A program made the translations under genes and the position numbers. Shown here piece by piece: positions 58,001 through 64,000 of a DNA stretch of 64,000 nt. The notes under the pieces are model-generated. The model did not search any database, had not been told where the DNA came from, and saw nothing but the letters and a program-made list of their open reading frames with translations. The stretch lies in NCBI GenBank assembly GCA_029204225.1, contig CM055100.1, forward strand, positions 15,334,835-15,398,834, written 5' to 3'. Numbering within the stretch: the stretch's first letter is position 1; the number at the start of each line of letters is the position of its first letter. The stretch is from Diphasiastrum complanatum (Eukaryota; Streptophyta; Lycopodiopsida; Lycopodiales; Lycopodiaceae).

Positions 58001-61000
58001 CTAGATGTGATTAGGCAGTTCTCATCTTGGTCTTGTTGAAGGATGTCGATAATTATCTCTCCAATTTTGGTTGCCAAAATGTATCACAGCGATGATGTTG
58101 AGCAAATTTAAATAATTAGGTATTCACTTTTGTAGTGTTATTCGAAAAGAATTTGACATTTCCTTGAATCTAATGTTGAATCTATATCGGAGCTCTCTCA
58201 AAGAAGCTTTGACCACAATGAATAATTAGGCTTTTCTTAACTCACTCAGCATAGTGCCCATAGTTGAGGCAATGTGATGAATGTAGTCTAGAAATTGATG
58301 CTTACTTTCTCCCTCTCAAATCAACGCTCTCATACCAATTCATAAACTAATTGAATTCTCTTAATATGTTGAAGTGTTTCCACCTCAGACTATCACTATT
58401 ATCAGAGAGAATGCATGCGAAAGCATAAGAGAGAGGGAAAGGAACGCTCTATAAGTTCTGATACCATATTATCGGAGAGAATGCATGCGGAAACATAAGA
58501 GAGAGAGAAAGGAACGCTCTCTCAACTCTGTATATTGAATAAATGAATTGTGAGCAGAATGCTCATACAAGAGTTTATGCGTGAGAGAGAAGACACTCTG
58601 ACGTGTTGGTGTCGTTTTGGGACCCAACCTTTGGTTTCTACCGCTTCTTATATTCAAAATTTATTACCACATGCTCATTTACATGACAAAACTCCCTATG
58701 AAGCATGGAGTGGTTTTAAGCCTTCTATTGCTCATCTTCAAGTTTTTGGATCTACAGCCTACGTCATGTACCCAAAGAAACTCGCACTAAACTTGATGCC
58801 AAGAGTGCCAAGTGCATATTCATGGCTATAGTTCCGAGTCTAAAGGTTATCGTTTATATAATCCTACGACTAACAAATTTATTGTTTCTCGAGATGTGAT
58901 TTTTGATGAAACTCCTGTATTATAAAAAATAGTGGGAGAATTAGAGACAAGAAACTCTAATTTTGATGAAGTATTGTGGGAACAAGATCCCATTGACCCA
59001 ATAGATGAATATATTGTTCCACATCAACGTCCTATTGAGATACAATCTCAACCTATTGTTGAACCGATTCATGAGTGTTTTGATTCTGTTAATGATCAAT
59101 CTGAGGGTCCACAACCTGAAAGTTCTGCTTCTTCTCCTCCTCTTTGAAGGACTGAAAGGATAAGAAAACCCTCTTTGAAAGTTTTAGAATCTTTAGAAGC
59201 TGGTTGGAAATCCTATTTTACCTCAAGTGCTACATTCGAAACTGAACCTCAAAACATTGACGAAGCACTTACTAGTCCTCAAGGAAATAAATGGAGAAAA
59301 GCTTTAAATGAAGAATACTCATCGCTCATTAAAAATAATACTTGGACATTGACTTCTCTTCCTCTTTGGAAGAAAAGCAGTTGGATGCAAGTGGATTTTC
59401 AAAAGAAAATTCAATTCTGATGGTACACTTAATAGTTATAAGGCACGACTAGTAGCAAAAGGCTACTCGCATTCGATGGTACATTTTGCTAGTTGTGAAA
59501 ATGAAGTCCATTCGTATCCTGTTAGCGGTTGCTACAGCTAAGGATATGTTTATACAACAAATGGAAGTCAAAACCGCCTTCCTAAATGGAAGATAGGAAG
59601 AAGAGATATATATGCAACAACCCGAGGGATATATAAAGCCTGGAAATGAAAATTTGGTTTGTAAATTACCCAAAACCCTTTTTGGACTCAAACAGTCCAC
59701 ACGGGCTTGGTATCAACGTATTGACACTTATCCTAAATCTGGAAATTTTGAGCAAGGATCTGCTGATTCTAATATCTATATCAAGAAAAAGTAAAGCTCA
59801 ATTGTAATTATAGCATTATATGCATAATTGGCAAATCCGCTCCTCTCTCGGGGTACCCTGGAATCTACCAGTCTCAATAGCCAACTGATGTGATGATACA
59901 CGGAGCTGTCCCAATGTAAATCTCAATGATGCTATCTATATTAGTGAGTAATGATCTCACATTTCTAAATTATTGCAAATCACGACTTTAAGCTGATTTT
60001 GAAATGATAGATTATGGGGATCTACATTATTGTCTTGGCGTCCAAATAAAAAGAAATAAAGGCTTAAGACAATTCATCGCAGTCGCAAGAAATACCTTGA
60101 AGATGTATTACATAAATTTGCAATGGATAAAAGCAAACCGATTAGTACTCCTATGGAAAACAATTTGAAGTTATCCAAGGACATGTGTCGTCAAACTAAG
60201 GCGCAACAAGGAATGATGGAGTCAATTCCATACCAAACTATTGTTGGAAGTTTGATGTACACGGAAATTTCTACTAGACTGGATATTGCATTTGCAGTTA
60301 GTGTTGTCAGTCAATTTCTGAGTAATCCTGGTGCCCTTTAGTGTGACCGTGGCCATGGCTGAGTCTGGCAGTGTGCTTGTTAGGGGAAAATCCATCATTG
60401 CGAAATACCTTGAACACTTCACACAAAAATCGTCTATTATTGGAACAAAAGCTGAAACATGTAGGGGTCAAAAATTATCTAGCTACGTCAAAATCAAAAG
60501 GTGAAACAGAGACTGAAACTTAATGACTGGTAGCCAAATGAATAGACTGTTGACTGAGATTTAACCTCCACTCGTGAGGCTCAAAAGTCCAATGCAAGAT
60601 TCTAGCATGAAATGAGATAGAGATGAGAGAAGATCACTCTCTCCACGAGTTACATCCTTTTATAGCAGGTCCAAATCCTATTTGGCCACTTGGCTTTCCC
60701 ACCAAAATGCTAACCCTACTAATTTTGGGTCTAGATTTGTTGGAAGTATTTCTAGTGTGTGCAGTGGCTAGATCTAGCTACTATGTGAGTTATTCAGAGG
60801 AGTGCACCATTGCTTACAACTCCATTAACCCCATAATATTATGATCAATGACAATGAACCTAAACGTGTAGGGGTCGAAAATTATCTAGCTATGTCAAAA
60901 TCAAAAGGTGAAACAGAGACTGAAACTTAATGATCGGTAGCCAAATGAATACACTGTTGACTGAGATTTAACCTCCACTCATGAGGCTCAAAAGTCCAAT

Positions 61001-63865
61001 GCAAGATTCTAGCTACTATATGAGTTATTCAGAGGAGTGCACCATTGCTTACAATTCCATTAACCCCATAATATTATGATCAATGACAATGAACCTAAAC
61101 TCTTTCAGGGAGTTACTAGTCAAAATGGAACAATATATATGCACAGACCCAGTTTCTTGAAAAGATAATTTTCTTAATAAAGTTCTACTGGGAGAATTAG
61201 ATACTATTACAATGATGATCGTGGAGACGGCGTAAAGCTACTCTGCCAATAGGTTAGAGTTACTGAAGGTTCTTAATATCACAGAAATACAAATTAGCAA
61301 AACCTTAGTAAATACATGTGTCTAACTGATGAACTATCAGAGTCTCTGTGTATCACTCTAAGTAGATTGATGCAGTTCTTTGTAAAAATAATGCTAACTG
61401 CCTATAGATAGAATTCCTACTATTCAACCTACTTGTCACAAAATGTCCTGCTTCTGAGGAGCTGTACATTCTTTTGTTGCTTTTTCCACCGGACACCAGA
61501 CTCAAACTTGCCAAACAAAGCATATGCACGGCTCTAGACTGTTATCCAACAATCCTGCTCAGTGATCCAGTAATCGAATCCATTTCCACCAATATCTTGA
61601 CCTGCCGGCAGATATCTCGATATATAAGCCCCTTGCTCTGAAACAAATTGAGCTGCATTGTGCCATTATTTAAACTAAAATTTCTAGGTAATAATTCAGT
61701 GATGTTGAGAAAGTGCTAAAATATCTCCTTGTTAGAGTTTTGGGACTAACAACATGATCATTCTAAAACTCGTTTTTTCTGGCCATTGGATCTAAAACTA
61801 GCATAAAGTTCCTCCACTTTCTCTGCCCAGTAACGATCTTCACACCCGAGACAATTTGTTGGTTATTCTGCAATGACTTGCCATAGCAGAATCACGTGTC
61901 GTTCTTTGACCCTGCACCTAGCGGACCTCATCCGGAAATTTTGTTTCTAGGATCAAGTCCACAACTGAGTAGATATAGGACGTAAAACTGGCTCCTGTTC
62001 TGCTTTCCCTGTAAAACGATGAATATGGTGGACGATTGATATAGAGCTGGAGTTTTCTTGTTTCTTCTTTTTAAGAATGACCCAATAGGGATTCCCTTTC
62101 ATGTCTCCTTTGATGTTAATGCATGGTCTCTCTTCAGAGCTGTGAGATTAGAATACAAATACCACCATTATATGTTTTGTGCATGATAAAATGTTTTTAT
62201 ACCTTTGTTGATGGTCCAACTAACATAAACACCAGTGAGCAAGATTGCACTTTATCAGGTTCTATATAAAGGTTTGTTCGAGCGATGGAAAAGTTATAGT
62301 TTAAGGTTTAATAAGATTAGTAACATCAAAAATTTAATCCTTATGGCTAGCATGGCCGAATAAATCTGTGGTAAGTGCACCTGAATGTCTAGTTGCTCGT
62401 TACTGTGCATGGAGAAATTTTCAAAGACATTCATTGAATACGCATTCAACAGATTCTACCCAAATTTAACATTATAAGGTGACTCAATAGAAGGTAAGTT
62501 TTATCCCCTTTGCTTAACTATTTCTTATATGGCTATCTGGAATTGAATCAGGTCTAGGCGACCTCGCCGACACAGCGGAAACGAGGGCATGCCAGAACTT
62601 CCCATGGCAGCCCTTAAAATAGACAGCGTTCCTTGTAATGAAAAAAGAGATCCTCCTGATCACTCTGCTGAAACTCAAAAAGCATCTAGTGAGTCATGTA
62701 TCCACAGTTTTGTTCCTTGCATTTTCAAATCATTTTCAACTTGTAATGCCAAAGCTTATTAAATAATGGATCTGGCAGATATATTTAATGTAATTTGGCA
62801 AATGTAGAATGACTAGAGCCACATGATGCACCATATCTTCGTGTCACTGTTCCGTTTACTTACAATACAAATATAAGTTGCTTGCATTCATTAATTTGTT
62901 GAAATAAAAGATTGAAAGTGGAAGATTGGTTTGATTTTCTTACGACAGTCACAGCAGAAGCAAAAGATTCAGAATCTGAGAAAGAGAATCAGACCAGCGA
63001 GCTGATTAAGGATCATAGTCATGGAGTTTATCCAAAATCTCTTCACTTGGATCAACTGAAGGAGGAACTTTCCTGTGCTGTGAGGCAATCTTTTGGATAT
63101 GCTACTTACTGTAGCTGCAGTTCTTTCTGATAAAAAACTTGATGTTAAGAATTTTTAATGTTACTGATAGAACTGAAAATCTAGAGTCAGAAGCCAAATT
63201 TGTAGTCTTAGGTCCATCCTTTCTGTAAATTGAGCTGCAAAAGTTATTGGCTAGAGGAAGTTCACCTAGTGGTGTTTACCTGGAAGCAAAAGTTTTTCTC
63301 TATTAGCATCTATCGCTTTCAAACGTGGGCTTTCCAAAAATGACAAATTTGCTGTACAGAATATAATTTCTATGGGAAATAATGTCCCTTGAAAGAGTGT
63401 AGTCCATGGAGTTCAGTGATGGCATACTCCTATACGCTTCACTCTATGAATGTTATTGTTCATGATCATCGTAGAATAGGGCATCTTAGTAAAATATTTT
63501 TTCAGTATTATATTACTAGTCTTAGATGGTATGTTTTGCAGGTCTGCCTTGAAATATGCTATGAACCATCCACAACTTCTTGTGGCCACAGGTTGTTCTT
63601 GAATTTCTGGATATCATTCTGGATACCGTAACTGATAAACCATCTTAAAATCACATTTTATGATAGCACATTAATGCAGCCACTTGACATTGATGTAAAT
63701 GGAAACTTGAAGAAATCTTGAAAACTTTCAATTTGTTTTAGAAAAGTATGTTCCTTTGAAGAACTAAACTTTACACTAGTGTTATTGCAGTTTCTGTAAA
63801 AGTTGTCTGCAATCAGTAATTCAAAAGTGCGGCCCACGCTGCCCAAAGTGTCGAAAACCAATGCG
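54447..63865 (+). CDS. C3HC4 RING-finger protein, probable E3 ubiquitin ligase (5 visible exons, incomplete)
   Basis: Plus-strand host gene assembled by splice signals and matching phases: exon 54447-55005, 62552-62688, 62955-63079, 63542-63591, 63791-63865. All introns are GT-AG: 55006-62551 (phase 2), 62689-62954 (phase 1), 63080-63541 (phase 0), 63592-63790 (phase 2). The spliced frame stays open throughout. The first exon has an acidic region, the motif GWDDDALLLAALEDNSAFET and a Cys cluster CRDRCGRCAFCREKKRE. The last three exons build a RING: CAVCLE, CYEPSTTSCGHSFCKSC and CGPRCPKCRKPMR, i.e. C-x2-C-x11-C-x-H-x2-C-x2-C-x(n)-C-x2-C. RING domains of this kind recruit E2 enzymes. The gene continues past 64000, and upstream at least one more exon probably ends at 54345 (AG|GTAAGT). 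No start codon is assigned. Confidence 0.88.
56109..56708. repeat. Nested tandem duplications, period about 141 bp
   Basis: Two pairs: 56109-56224 with 56251-56366 (period 142), and 56424-56564 with 56565-56708 (period 141). A scrap of the second unit (AACATGATGGAGCACTCG) sits at 56230-56248 between the first pair. This points to stepwise duplication by slippage or unequal exchange within the hAT relic. Confidence 0.85.
56109..57334 (-). pseudogene. hAT transposase relic 2 (BED finger and DUF659 piece)
   Basis: Second, more decayed hAT copy, minus strand. The BED finger at about 57334-57140 reads VTIASNNGTSGTKRWTCKYC, GKDNTGGSNIIKAHPLHLRG, close to relic 1 at 8271-8438. The DUF659 start (MMFLRSINTSHVG, IDEAIVEVGKENVV) lies at 56251-56366 and again at 56109-56224 as a duplicate. 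Between them sits sequence without assignable domains. The upstream CATGGTATCTACT context of the BED ATG is also shared with relic 1, so the copies derive from the same family. Confidence 0.8.
58398..58525. repeat. 71-bp direct duplication spanning a primer-site-like motif
   Basis: TATC(A/G)GAGAGAATGCATGCG...AGAGAGAGGGAAAGGAACGCTCT occurs at about 58399 and 58470. Between the copies TTCTGATACCATA reads TATGGTATCAGAA on the minus strand, one base off the Met-tRNA primer site. It could be an LTR border of a minus-strand copia element. Confidence 0.6.
58610..60340 (+). pseudogene. Copia relic C (end of integrase, linker, RT)
   Basis: Plus-strand copia with stops and shifts. Integrase end TASYIQNLLPHAHLHDKTPY and EAWSGFKPSIAHLQVFGSTA (58637-58780), SKGYRLYNPTTNKFIVSRDV; linker IDEYIVPHQRPIEIQSQPIV; RT start SPQGNKWRKALNEEYSSLIK, NNTWTL (59260-59350); decayed RT with MQQPEGYIKPGNENLVCKLP and GLKQSTRAWYQRI (59612-59710); the region of the catalytic Asp pair is disrupted near 59820; then KPISTPMENNLKLSKDM and YQTIVGSLMYTEISTRLDIA (60130-60300). 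No LTR identified. Lies in the RING-gene intron in the sense direction. Confidence 0.88.
60460..61100. repeat. Large direct duplication, second copy internally deleted
   Basis: Copy 1 (60460-60865, 406 bp) and copy 2 (60867-61100, 234 bp) begin TGTAGGGGTC and end GAACCTAAAC. Copy 2 lacks about 171 bp between two occurrences of TCTAGC in copy 1, so the deletion has 6-bp microhomology. Non-coding; it may be LTR or satellite material. Confidence 0.85.
61101..62551 (+). other. Intron tail, no feature
   Basis: End of the large RING-gene intron. No frame or motif stands out. Confidence 0.5.
62552..62688 (+). CDS. RING gene exon, basic linker
   Basis: Acceptor TTGAATCAG, donor GTGAGT. Completes the split codon from 55005 and reads SRRPRRHSGNEGMPELPMAA then KIDSVPCNEKRDPPDHSAET. 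Basic start suggests a nuclear localisation signal; that is inference. Confidence 0.85.
62955..63079 (+). CDS. RING gene exon, acidic linker into the first RING Cys
   Basis: Acceptor GACAGTCACAG, donor GTGAGG. Reads EAKDSESEKENQTSELIKDH ... LDQLKEELSCA. The final Cys is the first zinc ligand of the RING, and the next exon supplies V-C. Confidence 0.85.
63542..63591 (+). CDS. RING gene exon, first half of the RING finger
   Basis: Acceptor TGTTTTGCAG, donor GTTGTT. Reads VCLEICYEPSTTSCGH, giving ligands 2, 3 and the His, with the Ser codon split to the next exon. Confidence 0.88.
63791..63865 (+). CDS. RING gene exon, second half of the RING finger
   Basis: Acceptor TTATTGCAG, donor GTAAGG. 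Reads (S)FCKSCLQSVIQKCGPRCPKC and RKPM, supplying the last four Cys ligands. The gene continues beyond the window. Confidence 0.88.
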
Positions 63866-64000
63866 GTAAGGTGTTCTGTTGACTAATTGCCAATGTTGCA
63901 GTTAGATTTTCATTCCTGATGCCACGTTGTTGCTAATCTTGCTGGTTAACACTCACAATGAACTGACCTTTGGCTTTTGGACAACTAAAACAGATTTCAA

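Larger units (their letters stand above)
55006..62551 (+). other. About 7.5-kb intron of the RING gene, filled with transposon relics
   Basis: Bounded by GTATTC and TGAATCAG with matching phase. It contains a hAT relic (56109-57334, minus), a copia relic (58610-60340, plus), and several duplications. The parts 55006-56108, 57335-58380 and 61101-62551 show no gene. Confidence 0.8.

Overview
The window reads as nuclear DNA of a land plant with a transposon-rich genome. It is AT-rich and full of nested, mostly decayed LTR retrotransposons (a Ty3/gypsy chromovirus with a chromodomain, several Ty1/copia relics, other gypsy relics with a plant-type GCCGGGGA leader), two hAT relics with BED zinc fingers, and intron-split host exons. 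Nothing looks bacterial. I cannot name the species; long TE-filled introns suggest a large genome, perhaps a non-seed plant, but that is a weak inference.

Layout. 1-8.4 kb: a minus-strand hAT transposase relic cut near its C-terminus by a full-length, very young gypsy chromovirus (291-6691). Its 358-bp LTRs differ at one position that I can see, it has a 5-bp AGCAG target duplication, and it has a 1592-codon open gag-pol-chromodomain frame. 8.5-11.4 kb: simple repeats, a GC-rich minisatellite, a gypsy gag relic, a small RT scrap, and possible exons of an unrecognised minus-strand gene. 11.6-14 kb: relics of an endonuclease/exonuclease/phosphatase (EEP) domain from a mobile element. 14-21 kb: mostly featureless, with one probable plus-strand exon near 20 kb. 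21.3-24.7 kb: a decayed copia element with its 5' LTR. 24.9-27.1 kb: a decayed frame of unknown identity ending at a polypurine tract and an LTR-like start. 31.0-32.4 kb: an intact 451-codon minus-strand gene for a two-membrane-segment protein, probably a host gene. 36.2-40.8 kb: a copia relic interrupted by a gypsy relic whose LTR shares about 500 bp with the copia LTR at 21.3 kb. 40.9-44.1 kb: a minus-strand gypsy relic. 44.7-47.6 kb: two copia relics head to head. 47.6-53.5 kb: a non-coding LTR element (LARD-like). 54.4-63.9 kb: a plus-strand host gene that runs off the window and can be spliced by hand into a C3HC4 RING-finger protein. Its first visible intron is about 7.5 kb and holds a second hAT relic and a copia relic.

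The window therefore shows two probable host genes (a membrane protein and a RING E3-ligase-like protein), two less certain exon groups, and several layers of mobile DNA. The best candidates for a second look are the young chromovirus (intact frame, but Asn at the first catalytic Asp of its RT motif, and a five-fold repeated leader), the unidentified frame at 25-27 kb, the coding-free LTR element at 47.6-53.5 kb, the two LTRs that share an upstream half but diverge downstream, and the split RING gene.
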